Below, in pieces: positions 1 to 11,102 of a stretch of DNA of 64,000 nucleotides. The stretch is from NCBI GenBank assembly GCA_963932465.1, contig OZ010790.1, positions 346,481,087-346,545,086 on the forward strand, written 5' to 3'. Made by a program: the position numbers and the translations under genes. Position 1 is the first letter of the stretch. Every line of letters starts with the position of its first letter. The notes under the pieces were generated by a model, which was not told the DNA's origin, made no database searches, and worked only from the letters and a program-made list of their open reading frames with translations. Origin of the DNA: Maratus speciosus. Lineage: Eukaryota; Arthropoda; Arachnida; Araneae; Salticidae.

Positions 1-44
1 CAAAAATTGCTGCTCCTTCGTTCTCGTTAAAAACGAATTCAAAT

Positions 45-61
45 ATATATATATATATATA
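45..61. repeat. (AT)n microsatellite
   Basis: An uninterrupted AT dinucleotide run near the window start. A G14 tract follows at about 173-186. Nothing else in the first 200 bases is recognisable. Confidence 0.9.
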
Positions 62-215
62 CCAATTCAATTTCATTCAGTTTAATATATAAAATTATAT
101 ACAACATCGCAAAACAAAGATACCTCAGGTTTATGGAATAATAATAACTTTTTGAATGCAAATAACATACTCGGGGGGGGGGGGGGTGGGCTCGATACAG
201 GCAAAAATTAGAGGT

Positions 216-388
216 TATTTGAGGTCCTCTCATAAAATTTCCGTTAATACAAAGGGCTCCTTCACAAATTTTAGTTTAATGAAAAAGAACACTTTTCAAA
301 ATTCAATTTAATTAAAGTGGACCTTACACAAAATTCCATTTTTTAAAAAGGATCATTTCACGAAATGTCATTGGATGGAAATGTCAGC
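216..388. repeat. Degenerate ~32-bp minisatellite, about 5 units
   Basis: Successive units share a core resembling CCTTTCACAAAATTCCATTT followed by an A/T-rich spacer. Starts fall near 216, 250, 283, 315 and 346. Units are diverged, which suggests an old array. From 389 to about 1600 I see only A+T-rich sequence, a poly-A run at 784-815 and a short (AAT)n stretch near 647-669, with no gene. Confidence 0.5.
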
Positions 389-782
389 AAACTCTTAATA
401 AATGTTTTATTTCGATAATATTTAAAATGCGTAATCTGCAAATAAAACAAATGCACAGAACGAAAAACTTTAGAAAGGAAACTTTTAAAAGCTAATTATA
501 TACACACATATAATATATTTTATAAAATATGTTGTATTTTTACAGAATATATTATACTACAAAATTTATTATATTTACACAAAAATATAACAAATTTTAC
601 AAAAATAACTTTAAATTTTTGCAAAATAGGAACACAAATACTAAAAATAAATAATAATAATAATAATAACCTTCTATCAACTCCTTATCGATTCTTCTTT
701 ATTATTCATTACCCCTTATATTTTATCAATTATAAAAATTTAATTGATCTAATTGAAAATTTAATTCATTATAGAGAGCATA

Positions 783-783
<1 letters not shown>

Positions 784-815
<32 letters not shown>
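784..815. repeat. Poly(A) tract, about 32 bases
   Basis: A pure A homopolymer. No retroposon body with target duplications was recognised next to it, so I do not treat it as a retroposon tail. Confidence 0.9.
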
Positions 816-818
<3 letters not shown>

Positions 819-1601
819 TTTTTTGGAGAGGAGAGGCATAAGAAAATTTAATAATTTTCAAATAAATATCAGATACAAATGTAAGAATGGCAAAAGAAAA
901 TTCAATAATATTCAAATAAAAATAATACCTTATAAAATTCAGTAGAAATTATGATATGGGATATCCTAATTTAAATCATATCACTAACGACTGTCCAACT
1001 TTAGTTCCGGAGATCGGAATAATTCACGTGGTGAGATAAAGAAACCAGAACGTTACCTGACTATATCTTAGCAGGTGGATGCTATGCTTACATATTCTTC
1101 AAAAAAAAAATTGAAAGGGACTTAATACCCTTTGAAATGTCTACGGAGTATGCATTATAGATAAGTCTAGACATTCTCATTGTTAATTCCCTGTGTTAGA
1201 GACCATAAAGCAAATGATTTAGATAAAAGGATATTTTACCTGTGGGGTGCAACCTTAGATAAATGAATATCAAAGCAGAATATGCTACAAAGATTTCAAC
1301 AGTAACTGTTTTCAAATATTTTATGGGCGTTTTCGTTTCCATTGAGGGATAAAGTTGTGAATTCGACAGCTAGCAGTTACAGATAACAGAATCAAATCAT
1401 AGGATTCTATATTTCAGGTAGTTGCCAAGAGGGACGAAACTATGGGGAAGGGCAGCTGCCCTTGGCGCTAGATTTGGGACGGTGCAAAAAAGGAACAATC
1501 ATATAAATATTAGAGACAAACGAAAATTGAAATTGCGCATGTGAAAATATTTTATAACTATTATTAATATTTTATTATTTTTTCTTTTGATAACTTAGGA
1601 A

Positions 1602-1908
1602 AATTTAAAATATGTATATATGTATGCTTAAAGTGATAACACTACAATTAAAGGCTTATAAATACCTTTCAATAAATTAATCTACGTATTTCGTATGCAC
1701 AATCGGCGACATTTTCAAGATCCAAATTGATATAAAATCAATATTGGTCTAATCAAATATTTTTTTTAATCAATATTGATCTTGATATTGTCACCGATCG
1801 CTCATAAGAAACATGTAGATATGTTTGTTAAACGGTATTTATGAGCCTTTAATTGTACTGTTATCACTTTTAGCATATATATATATATATATATACATAT
1901 ATTTTAAG
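1602..1908. mobile_element. Foldback (long inverted repeat) MITE
   Basis: The left arm (about 1617-1750) reads AAGTGATAACACTACAATTA, then a cytosine-poor stretch, then ATCGGYGACA. The right arm (about 1765-1880) carries the reverse complement of the same blocks. The arms meet around 1750-1765 near ATCAATATTG. Both outer edges are TA-rich, with a longer (AT)n at 1876-1895. There is no coding capacity. The form fits a non-autonomous DNA transposon, possibly TA-inserting, but the flanking TA run hides any target duplication. Confidence 0.7.
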
Positions 1909-1978
1909 GTAATGCGATTTTCTTAAAAATTATACAGGAAAATTTACTTTCGTCAGGTTAGAAAGTGTGATAAAATTG

Positions 1979-2060
1979 TAGGGAGGCAGCGGATATTGAT
2001 TTTGCCGGATATCCGAAGCTCTTTTGCCTACCGGATTCGGATATCCGACACTAGATATGT
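1979..2060 (+). mobile_element. hAT-like terminal fragment with GGATATCCG motifs
   Basis: The sequence begins TAGGGAGGCAGCGGATATT and then contains two more CGGATATCCG-type motifs. A cluster of the same motif in the opposite orientation ends with GCATCCCTA at 28727. Tips like TAGGGATGCAACGGATA are common for hAT elements. No partner end or 8-bp duplication was found here, so this is a fragment call. Confidence 0.35.
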
Positions 2061-2273
2061 TTTTAGTTATATGGTGAATTATTTCTTTATATAATGCCAT
2101 CTCAGAACAATAAATTACAAACATGTTACACACATCATTAAAACATTTTAAATGTATTGAAATATAATTTACAAAAACTATATCTCTTTGAATATCAGGG
2201 CTTGAAATTCAAGTTTTCCCAGGAAGGGAGTTTCCCACCCAACATTTATAAATGCAGGGGAGTTGAACTGTTA

Positions 2274-2440
2274 GGTAAACGGAAAAAAGGTGACAGGAAA
2301 AAACGGGACCGGAAAAAACGTGGCAGAAAAAAACAAGAGCGGAAAAAACGGGACAAGGAAAAAACGGGACCGGAAAAAAACGTGACAAGGAAAAAAGGTG
2401 ACCGGAAAAAACGTAACAAGGAAGTGTTAAATATTGAACT
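2274..2440 (+). repeat. 15-17-bp minisatellite, GGAAAAAACGGGACC type
   Basis: About ten units of the form GGAAAAAACGKGACM. Related arrays occur at 46492-46620 (same strand) and 8525-8660 (opposite strand). A looser relative with GGTAAAAATCACC units is at 35930-36065. Confidence 0.85.
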
Positions 2441-2523
2441 TGTCGATAAATAAATGCTAAAAACTAAAGTAAAGTTTTCCACTGTCAGTTTCTTACAGCG
2501 TAGGGGGGGGGGGGGAGCAGAGT

Positions 2524-3171
2524 TAATGGGTGAGTTAGACAATTCTAAGATTTGGTCCAAGAAAACAAAATTTTAACATTTCATTAAGAGAAGTTTAACA
2601 TGACTTCTACAAGGGACAAGCTGGTGCTTTCTACGGGGGGGGGGGGGGGGGGATTAAGGAAATACAATTTATAGATTCTTTCAACTTCACATTCGCGAAC
2701 GTCAATGCAAATATTTTTTGTCGATTTCTACGAATGCTAATATTGAAAAAATTTGAAAATTCGCTTCCGATAATTCTAATTAACATCACTACTTGATATT
2801 TGATGTTCGCGAACGGTAATACCAATATTTTCCGTTGATGTTTGAGTTAATGGGTGAGTTAGACAATTCTAAGATATGGTCCAAGAAAACACAATTTTAA
2901 CATTTCATTAAGAGAAGTTTAACATGACTTCTACAAGGGATAAGCTGGTGCTTTTTACGGTGGGGGGGGGGGGGGGATTAAGGAAATACAATTTATAGAT
3001 TCTTTCAACTTCACATTCGCGAACGCCAATACAAATATTTTTTGCCGATTTCTACGAATGCTAATATTGAAAATATTTGAAAATTCGCTTACGATAATTC
3101 TAATTAACATCACTACTTGATATTTGATGTTCGCGAACGGTAATACCAATCTTTTCCGTTGATGTTTAAGA
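2524..3171 (+). repeat. 324-bp tandem duplication inside family D
   Basis: Units 2524-2847 and 2848-3171 both start TAATGGGTGAGTTAGACAAT and both contain a long G tract before ATTAAGGAAATACAA. The copy at 46.7 kb has one unit, so the duplication is specific to this copy. Confidence 0.85.
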
Positions 3172-3375
3172 ATGCTATTATAAAAAAAATTCCTGAATAT
3201 TCGCATATGAAAATTCACATTTACACTACTACTTAATTTGGACATTATGTGAATAAGAATGCTTTCCGTTGATAATTAAAATGCAAATATTGAAAAATGT
3301 TGTGAATGTTCGCATACGAGAATGCTCATTTACATAACAACTTGTTTTTCGACTTACGCATGTATAATATCATAT

Positions 3376-3382
<7 letters not shown>

Positions 3383-3411
<29 letters not shown>
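3383..3411. repeat. Poly(T) tract in family D
   Basis: A T run that is much shorter at the equivalent place in the second family D copy (about 47278-47292), showing tract-length instability between copies. Confidence 0.85.
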
Positions 3412-3418
<7 letters not shown>

Positions 3419-4059
3419 AAAGAAGTTAGTTATAATAGATTCGATTGGAAAGTTTTATTTTTATTATTTTTATTTTATTTAACGCTTTTTGAATTTTTTG
3501 TTTATTAACGTAAAATTATATTAATAATAATAATAATAACATTTTTTAGACTTTCTAAATCACTTATCAATTTATAATTTTTTATGTCCTGATCAGTGGC
3601 ATTAGTATTTTCAGATATTAACAGAACAAATAAAGAAAAAATAATAATGAATAAATATCTTTGTTAAGGTATGCCTAAAATTAGATATTAGCATAGTTTG
3701 TCACTTTTCTTTTATTTTCTTTTCTTTTTTTTCTTGTTATATTAACCAATTGTTTGAAGTCAAATTTTTTGCAATTTTTGGTTTCATCATGGAATTTCCA
3801 GATATATTATTCTAAACATTTAAACTAAACAAAATAAATTAAAATAAACATTTCTATAAGATACTGGAATGACGGGAAAAAAGCGCACATAGGAAAAAAC
3901 AAATCGGATAAAAGACCACGGGAAAGTATTCTGTTTATTAAGTTGTATACATAACAGAGAATATAATATGAAGTTTGTTTGTTAAGGAATTTAATATATA
4001 TTTTAAAAACATAGTAAACCTTATATTTTTTTTTAACGACATGAAGGCCATATTTAAAT

Positions 4060-4500
4060 AAACAATTAAAACTAAAGTGCAGTTTTTCCACTGTCAGCTT
4101 TTTACAGCGTAGGGGATGGGGGGGGGGGGGAGGTACTGAGTTAATGGGTGAGTTAGACAATTCTAAGATTTGGTCCAAGAAAACACAATTTTAACATTTC
4201 ATTAAGAAGTTTAGTATGACTTCTACAACGGACAAGCTAGTGCTTTCTACGGAGAAGGGGGGGGGGGGGTGGTATTAAGGAAATACAATTTATTGATTCT
4301 TCCAATTCGCTATTGATAGCTTACATATAAGCAAAGATGTTTTATATATTTATAAAACCTTAATCAATAATGATTTTGGGGTACAGTGGAGGGCGGATGG
4401 GGAGGGAAAAATTACGTACTCAGCTTGTAAAGGGAATAAAATAAAGACGAAGAGAGGAGGCATTTTCTTTAGAGGAATTTTTTCATTATACTGCTTTTTA
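4060..4500 (+). repeat. Family D block, left arm of a 4.4-kb inverted pair
   Basis: Contains the CACTGTCAG...TACAGCGTAGGGG block, the TAATGGGTGAGTTAG block, a G tract, ATTAAGGAAATACAATTTAT and a trailing GGATGGGGAGGGAAAAATTA. The same blocks appear in reverse order and orientation at 8105-8500. The two arms bracket the 148-bp array, the SINE and R9 debris. Confidence 0.8.
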
Positions 4501-5575
4501 GCTCGCAGGCTATCAAAGCCCAAGGGCTAATGTGCACGCAGGTTCTGTATGTATGTATGTATGCACTAACGTCTGTATGTACGTAACGCGATAACTCTTG
4601 ACAGAAACATCCGATTTGCCTTATTTTTTTTCCAGGTTCATTCTGATAAGGCGCTTCCCTAATTAGTTTTGGGGGTTATTGGTTAACAGTAAAGGGGGGC
4701 TACTCCCCCCACCATAATTTAGATAAATGGGTTTTTCATGCAGAATTATTCGATTTGCTCCAAATTTGGTATACCGATTTATTATGTTAAGGAGCTTCCA
4801 TGATTAGTTTTGGAGGTTCATTAGTTAAATATAAAGGGGGGGGGGAGCTAGCCACCACCTTGATTTAGATAAATGGGTTTTTCATGCAGAATTATTAGAT
4901 TTGCTCCAAATTTGGTATGCCGGTTTATTATGTTAAGAAGCTGCCTTGATTAGGTTTGGAGGTTCATTAGTTAAGTATACACGGGGGAAAGGGTGCTAGA
5001 CCCCCCCCCCTTAATTTAGATAAATGAGTGTTTCATGCAGAGTTATTCGATTTGCACCAAATTTAGTATACCGGTTTATTATGCTAAGAAGCTGCCTTGA
5101 TTAAATTTGGAGGTTTATTGGTTAAGTATGGAGAGGGAGGCTGGGGCTAGTCCCCCTTTAATTTAAATAAATGGGTTTTTCATGCAGAATTTTTCGATTT
5201 GCTTCAAATTGATCTATCGGTTTATTCCGATATGGCGCTTCCTTCATTAGGTTTGGAGACTCGTTGGTTAAATATAAAAGGGGTAAAGGGGGGCAAGTCC
5301 CCTCTTCCTAATTTAGATAAATGGATTTTCATGCGGAATTATCCAATTTATTTTATTTTTTTCTATGTTCATTCTGATAAAGACCTTTCCTGATTAGATT
5401 TGGAGGTTCTTTAGTTAAGTATAAAGCTTAATTTACCGACATGGTTTCTTCATGCAGAATTATCTGATTTGCTTCAAATTTGGTATACCGGTTTATTATG
5501 TTAAGGAGCTTCCCTGATTAGATTTGGAGGTTCATTGGTTAAGTATAAGGGGGGGGGGGGCTAACCCCCTTCATT
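4500..5575 (-). mobile_element. HINE-like element H4, copy 1: hairpin plus 148-bp tandem array
   Basis: The left end has GCTCGCAGGCTATCAAAGCC, which can form a short hairpin, followed by (GTAT)n at about 4543-4562. About six tandem units follow, each with CATGCAGAATTATTCGATTT, GGTATACCGGTTTATT and a variable G or C tract. The CATGCAG marks fall at 4737, 4883, 5033, 5181, 5330 and 5451, a period near 148 that is shorter at the last unit. A shorter, better-bounded relative is at 36728-37310. The right end is not resolved. The ORF at 5199-5393 is a shadow of the array. Confidence 0.65.
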
Positions 5576-5754
5576 TATTTTTTGAGGTGCATTATTCTTT
5601 GAAAGTTATATTTTACAAGATTATATTATACTGTTATATTTTACAAGAAAACCCTATTGTTTCGTTTGCTCCTATGTCCCATTAGCCCCCAGTCTCCCCT
5701 ATATGTATTTTTTCTCAATATTTGTTATCTGGATTTTTTGTTATACTGATAGCA

Positions 5755-5820
5755 TGAACTTTGGGTGACATGAACAAAAATTTAATTCCCCTTGAGTTTC
5801 ATGTTAACGAGGTTTGACTG
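5755..5820 (-). mobile_element. pogo/Tigger-like terminal fragment
   Basis: On the minus strand the end reads TACAGTCAAACCTCGTTAAC, a tip style common in pogo/Tigger-like TA-inserting elements. No matching opposite end was found, so this is a fragment. From 5830 to 6310 I see only A+T-rich sequence and a G tract at about 6241-6252. Confidence 0.35.
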
Positions 5821-6319
5821 TATTCACTTATCTTTATGTACCTAAACTTAATTTGGTAGGCAGAAAAAAAAAACCGCATGGGAAAATTAATCAATTCTGT
5901 GGAAACTAATCGAGAAAAAATTCTGCAAATGTTCATACATATAGGAATAAAAAATATTTCGTAATCGTATTAGCGAACGTGGAAATGGAAAATATGAAAC
6001 TTAGCAATTAAATAATATATTAGCCCTTTATGGGACGACAGTTCTTCAAAATACCATTAAAATAACTGTTTATAAAATTCATTTAATACATCGATTAGTA
6101 GTAATACAGTTTAGAATGAGTTACAGACGCTTTACTCTATCATGTTCGAAAGCATTATTGGTTGCACAAAACAAAAGTATTTTTAAAATGATGATTTCTT
6201 TGCCTTTGCATCTTTTCAGCTTTCTTGATGTTGAAAGATGGGGGGGGGGGGGATTCTGTTGTAAGAACATGACATTTGTACATTTCCTAAATCTACAACA
6301 AGGTTAAAACAATGTGAGT

Positions 6320-6331
6320 TCTTAAATTATT
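6320..6331 (+). repeat. Left target-site duplication of the SINE
   Basis: TCTTAAATTATT, repeated exactly at 6573-6584. Confidence 0.85.
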
Positions 6332-6572
6332 GCCCCTCCAGTGGCCGAGAGGTTCTGCTCTCGAAGCTGGTAGACGGGAGGTGCTTGGTTCGAACCCAAT
6401 CGCACCCGTCGGCCTAATCGTTCGGAGTTTTCGTGGTTTGCTTCGAACCATGGAATTCCATGCGTAAATACGGGTTAGGTTCCATTAGAAAGACCCCCAA
6501 GGAGGGCACCCCACCTTTTGGGCCCATATCCCTAGTGTTGTAATTGGCAGTCATAAACACAACCAACCAATC
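6332..6572 (+). mobile_element. tRNA-derived SINE, complete (241 bp)
   Basis: The 5' part is tRNA-like, with an A box TGGCCGAGAGG at 6342-6352 and a B box GGTTCGAACCC at 6387-6397, the internal RNA polymerase III promoter layout. The spacing is long, as in a tRNA with an extended variable arm (Leu/Ser type). A tRNA-unrelated body of about 160 bp follows and ends in CAACCAACCAATC. A perfect 12-bp duplication flanks the element, which supports LINE-machinery insertion and sets the ends. The acceptor stem does not close, so this is not a working tRNA gene. It carries no protein; the ORF at 6414-6611 is a shadow. Confidence 0.85.
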
Positions 6573-7271
6573 TCTTAAATTATTATACATCAATCTGCAG
6601 TAGTTAAGCAAAAAAATAATTCAGTCTTTAAACTTGTGAGGTCTCTAGAAATGTAGCATTTGGCACTTCAGGGAATATTTAAAAAGGAAAAATGCAGCCG
6701 GGTATTTGTTCCAATAATCTGGTTCAAAGTTATTCATTATACGCTATCTCAAATTGTGTGAAATATCTAAAATCAACACCATTACCTATTATTTACATAA
6801 AAATATCTCCTAAAACACGATGGGTGGCACGTAAAAATTTCACAGAAGAAACAACCCTTTTATTATACATTATTCGTCTGTCAGCTTAATATCATTCAAC
6901 AAAAACCATTCTGGAAAACTAAGGTTTATCTTCTATCACTTTCAAATATGTATATTGAAGTGAGTTGTAAAATTCCAATGTACTTTTCGTCAACATAATA
7001 CCTGTCTATCATTCTTTTAAAACTACAATCTGCAGAACGCCTGTTACAATCAAATAGAAAGCAAAATATTTTGAATGATTGTCAATCAATAATAAGAGGA
7101 ACCTCTCTCTTTGTTGAAGGATTAAGAATTTAACCTGGGGGGTCCCATGCTTCGAAAGCATGATTTTTCGTCAAAGTTCAAAATTTGGGTACATTTTTTC
7201 TTAATAGCCATATTTATTTAGTTTGAAATATTTTAATTTTATTCAATTATATATTTTTTAGTAAGCTATAG

Positions 7272-7273
<2 letters not shown>

Positions 7274-7309
<36 letters not shown>
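7274..7309. repeat. Poly(T) tract, 36 bases
   Basis: A pure T run directly before an R9 fragment. The 6585-7270 interval otherwise shows only A+T-rich sequence with no gene I can support. Confidence 0.9.
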
Positions 7310-7313
<4 letters not shown>

Positions 7314-7314
7314 A

Positions 7315-7405
7315 TTTAGCCAGGCCTTTACGTTTAAAAATGAATCGGAAAATTTGTCAAAGTTTCGCGTTGTTGAGTAGAGAATTTGAGAACTGCCTAA
7401 ATGTA
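7315..7405 (+). repeat. Dispersed repeat R9, short fragment
   Basis: Contains AGCCAGGCCTTTACG, AATGAATCGGAAAATTTGTC and TTGTTGAGTAGAGAA, which match in order the 3' half of the copies at 9645-10090 and 26262-26700. Confidence 0.6.
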
Positions 7406-7837
7406 TATATCTTTATTTTCGGTTGTCCGATTCCATGACATTTTTAACTTAATTTCGTTATTTGTTTTTTGAACCGGAAGACGAACCAAATTTAATGCCT
7501 CCCCCTTCTACCCGGGAGCCCAGGGTATACGCCCCCTAGCTTCCCTCTAGTTTAAACCCTGAGGTCATGTAAAGTTGGTTAAACAGTATTACCAAATCTA
7601 ATCGTATGTAATATATTGCCCTCTCTTTAAAACAATCTAATTGTTTGATAGGAAACAAAATATTAATAAAATTAAATAAATTATAAATAACTATTAGTTA
7701 TAATATTAAAACCTATGGAATTATATTAAGACTTTTTTAAATGATAATTGCTTCTGAATTAATTATTCAAATTATTAATTTAAAGACTCACTAAACAAAA
7801 ACATACTCAAAATCTCAATTTTTCGTTTTTTATATAT

Positions 7838-7925
7838 AGTAAAACCTCCCTGCGACCACGTTCCGTTCCAATGAAAATGGGTCGCTCCGAGAGGTGGTCT
7901 CTTAATGGAGGTCATGTCTAAATCT
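7838..7925 (+). mobile_element. pogo-like terminal fragment
   Basis: Reads TATAGTAAAACCTCCCTGCG and then repeats the GGTGGTCTCTTAATGGAGGT theme. A related tip in the opposite orientation lies near 32850-32865 (GGTTTTACTATATA). There is no paired end. From 7410 to 7830 I see nothing but A+T-rich sequence. Confidence 0.35.
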
Positions 7926-8104
7926 AGATTTTCATCGTAGAAAAAGGTAACAATTAATTTTACTAAAATTTATTTTTCACATTAGGAAAAAACATGAAAA
8001 TTTAAATATCAAAACAAAAGTTAATTACATAAGTTAATTACTGCAGAGTTTAAAAAATGAATACATTGACGTTTGCTTTGATTTTACGGTTTTATTAGCC
8101 TTTG

Positions 8105-8680
8105 AGGAAAAAACAGGATAATGAAAAAATTCCTCTAAAGAAAATGCCTCCTCTCTTCTTCTTTATTTTATTCCCTTTACAAGCTATGTACGTAATTTTT
8201 TCCCTCCCCATCCGCCTTATAAAATATCTTTGCTCATATATAAACTATCAATAGCGAATTGAAAGAATCAATAAATTGTATTTCCTTAATACCCCCCCCC
8301 CCCCCTCCGTAGAAAGCACTAACTTGTCCGTTGTAGAAGTCATACTAAACTTTTCTTAATGAAATGTTAAAATTGTATTTTCTTGGACCAAATCTTAGAA
8401 TTGTCTAACTCACCCATTAACTCTGCCACCCCTCCCCCCCCCCCCCCCCACGCTGTAAGAAATTGACAGTGGAAAAACTTTACTTTAGTTTTTAGCATTT
8501 ATTTATCGACAAGTTCATTATTTAACACTTCCTTGTCACGTTTTCTCCGGTCACCTTTTTTCCTTGTCACGTTTTTTCTGGTCCCGTTTTTTTTCCTTGT
8601 CCCGTTTTTTCCGCTCTTGTCTTTTCTGTCACGTTTTTTCCGGTCACCTTTTTTCCTAGATTCGAACTGTTAAAAAGGAA
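8105..8680 (-). repeat. Family D block, right arm of the inverted pair
   Basis: On the minus strand this carries the 15-17-bp minisatellite (about 8525-8660), the CACTGTCAATTTCTTACAGC block, a G tract, the TAATGGGTGAGTTAGACAAT block, a second G tract and the GGATGGGGAGGGAAAAA end, in the same order as 4060-4500. From 8690 to 9165 I see nothing beyond A+T-rich sequence. Confidence 0.8.
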
Positions 8681-9174
8681 AAATATATCTTTAAGCACCG
8701 CTATTTTTTACGTGCCACTTACAGAAAGAATTACATTTATATAGACATGACTAAATACCATTCAAATAATTTAAATTAACAACTCAAGATAATTATCTGT
8801 TTATTATTATTAAAACAAAGGAACAGAATCAAGCTTTATATACCATGTCTATTTTTCAACTTTCACCCAATGTTATGGGCAATAAACAATTGAGTTGCTA
8901 AATGAATTTCTTAATTTAGATTTTATTCCATTTTGCGAACTCTTTCACAAGTTACACTTTTGACAAACAGGACAGAGCAACTTTTAAAATTTTAAAATTA
9001 CCGGAAATACATGGTTATGCTCTCTTGAAAAATTTTAGAAAACTTTGCAAAATCTTATGTGCATTAATTTTTAACTTACTTGTATGAATAATGCATATCG
9101 GTGATTGCATTGTTGTCAATATCATACTGTGATTGTATGTCACTTGTGAATAAACTTGTTTTATTAAATCCTTA

Positions 9175-9636
9175 CAGGGCCTGTTTACGGAATAGGCCCG
9201 TGAAGCCTGTGCTTACCCACTGAAATACAAAAGGGCCCCCCATTTTACTTTTCAAAACTAATTTTTAGAAAAAAAGAAACTCAATCACTGTAAAAAATAC
9301 ATTTTTTTTCTTATGAAACTTTTTTTTCTTACGATGTAGCAAATTGTAAATCACAAAAAATATTTTGAAGTTCACATATTCTCAACTATAGTTCCATATT
9401 TGTCATTTACAAAATAAATTAGTTATTTACAATTAAACATATAATAAAATATTTTTATATAGGTAGTTTTAGTTTAATTAAAAATGTTATTTACTCTAAA
9501 CTTTGATGGTAAAATTTCAAATTATTCAATCATACAAAAATGAGATTTATGAAATAAAAAAGCAATTTGTAGAGTAATAGGGGGCCCCCTGTGTGACTTC
9601 GGGCTTCCCCTATTCCTAAGTGTTAAGCGGGCCCTG
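9175..9636. mobile_element. Non-autonomous hAT element, 462 bp
   Basis: Starts CAGGGCCTGTTTACGGAATA. Its end, on the opposite strand, reads CAGGGCCCGCTTAACACTTA. It is flanked by AATCCTTA (9167-9174) and TATCCTTA (9637-9644), a near-perfect 8-bp duplication as expected for hAT. There is no transposase, so it would depend on an enzyme supplied elsewhere. It sits exactly at the 5' edge of an R9 repeat. Confidence 0.75.
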
Positions 9637-9644
9637 TATCCTTA

Positions 9645-10090
9645 AGGGTGTTCTCAAATCCAAAAGGACTACTTTCTGACATAAGTTTTAATTTATTTTT
9701 GTTCGAAAATGCATGAAACTAGCTGGTGGTGTTGTTCAGAAACTAATGCAATCGAGCTGTTTTTTTTTTTTATTTTTTTGCAAACGCAATACTTCTTTCA
9801 GAAAATAATGTCAAAGTGGTTGTTTTGAACCGAATTTCCGCACGAAAGTAGAATAACTACTCAAGAGCGGGCAAAAAACGTGTTTGTCACGTTAGCAAAA
9901 TCGCTTATAATTCAATAGGTAATTTATTGGTCAAAAAAAGGAAAACACAGTTCAATTCCAAATCGATTCCCTGGCCAGGCTTTCGAATTTTATATCTTTC
10001 TGTGAAAAAATGAATTTGTTAATGTGTCAAAACGCTTTTCGCTTGTTGAGCAGAGAAGTTAAGAACAGCCTTAATGGAATTATAGTCAAA
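9645..10090 (+). repeat. Dispersed repeat R9, copy with full order
   Basis: In order: GGGTGTTCTCAAATCC, GAAAATGCATGAAACTAGCT, AATGTCAAAGTGG, TTGAACCGAATTTCCG, TTCAATTCCAAATCG, TTGAGCAGAGAAGTTAAG. The same order is found at 26262-26700 (plus) and 50575-51065 (minus). The function and class are not recognised. The ORFs at 10027-10242 and 10174-10425 are shadows. Confidence 0.8.
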
Positions 10091-10439
10091 ACTGTAATCC
10101 CTGGTATTTTCGTTAATTGAAATTTTATTGAAATTTTAAATCCATGTCCAAAGTTTGAAAAGGAAATAGTCAATTGATTTCTTCTATTACACAAGAAAAG
10201 GTTGATTTCAAAAAGCCATGTCCTAATTTCTGTAAATTGCAAGAATCAACTAGTTTGTTGTTTCTAAATATGTTTTTTTTCTTCATGTGCACCACAAGTG
10301 AAATCTTATTTAATTTAGTGCTGACTATTGGCCAATTTGATAGGGCTCAGTCTCCGGTGGCCGTTACTGCCCTTTTAGTTATTTCCTATTTTGGGCACAG
10401 GGAAAAAGCATCGCAAAATATGTAAATCAGTCGTAGAAA

Positions 10440-10960
10440 AAAATGTTGCTGATTTCGTCAATCACAGCGAAAATAAATAAAAAAAATTGTTGACCAGTTG
10501 CAAGAAAGAAAAAAAAACTGAAGTTCGTGGGAGAAATCAGCAGCGGGAAAATATCACGAAATTCGTCAATCGATTACGGAAAAATATCGTGAAATTTGTC
10601 AATCCGTCACCAGCAGATATCATGAAATTCCTCAGTCGGTCGCAGAGAAAAAAACGCGAAATTTTTCAATCGGAAGCAGTAAAACAGTCGTTACTTTCAT
10701 CAGTATGTCGCAAGAACAAACAGGGAAATTTGCCAATCGGTCACAGAATAAAATTGCTAAATTTCTCAATTGATCGCAAGAAAAATAACATGTAAATCAC
10801 TGATCGATCTCCAGAAAAATGGTGAAATTTGTCAGTTCAGATGCAGAAAAACAATGATGAATTTTGTCAATCTGTCGTAAGAGGAAACTGTAAAATTTTC
10901 CGATCAATAGCAGAAAATATCACGAAATTTGTCGGTCGGTCCCGAGACTTGATCGTCGTT
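10440..10960 (+). repeat. Minisatellite M31, locus 1
   Basis: Units of about 31-36 bp centred on CGCGAAATTTGTCAATCGGT, with an A-rich spacer. Related arrays are at 29945-30650 (minus) and 55015-55720 (plus). The ORFs at 10487-10795 and 10829-11011 are translations of the array and not genes. Confidence 0.85.
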
Positions 10961-11102
10961 TTACAAGTCATTCCGCCCCCCCCCCCCCTATCCGCCCACA
11001 ATATTCTTTAGGGCAAGAATCCTGCTATCCCGTCTTGAAATTCAAGCCCTATAATGTAATATTAATAATGTTGTATAAAAAATGTGTTTTAAACATTACA
11101 AT

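Larger units (their letters stand above)
2274..3938 (+). repeat. Dispersed repeat family D, copy 1 (partner at 46492-47811)
   Basis: Both copies run through the same succession: a GGAAAAAACGGGACC-type minisatellite, the block TAATGGGTGAGTTAGACAAT, a G tract before ATTAAGGAAATACAA, a block with TTCGCGAACGGTAATACC, a variable poly-T, a GATCAGTGGCATTAG block, and an end at AAAGTATTCT. Identity is high by eye. This copy has one extra internal 324-bp unit. The overlapping ORF at 2157-2453 is a Lys/Arg repeat made by the minisatellite and is not a gene. Confidence 0.85.

Noticed and set aside
784..815. Poly(A) tracts (also 12834, 15066, 47060) as processed-transcript tails
   Set aside because: They lie inside repeat families at non-terminal places and have no target duplications.
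2157..2453. 98-codon Lys/Arg-rich ORF
   Set aside because: It is the translation of the 15-17-bp minisatellite. The opposite strand is also open (2246-2560), and the second family D copy gives only a shorter related frame.
6332..6420. tRNA gene (Leu/Ser-like)
   Set aside because: A and B boxes are good but the acceptor stem does not pair, the spacing is atypical, and a 12-bp duplication lies outside a longer body. It is a SINE head.
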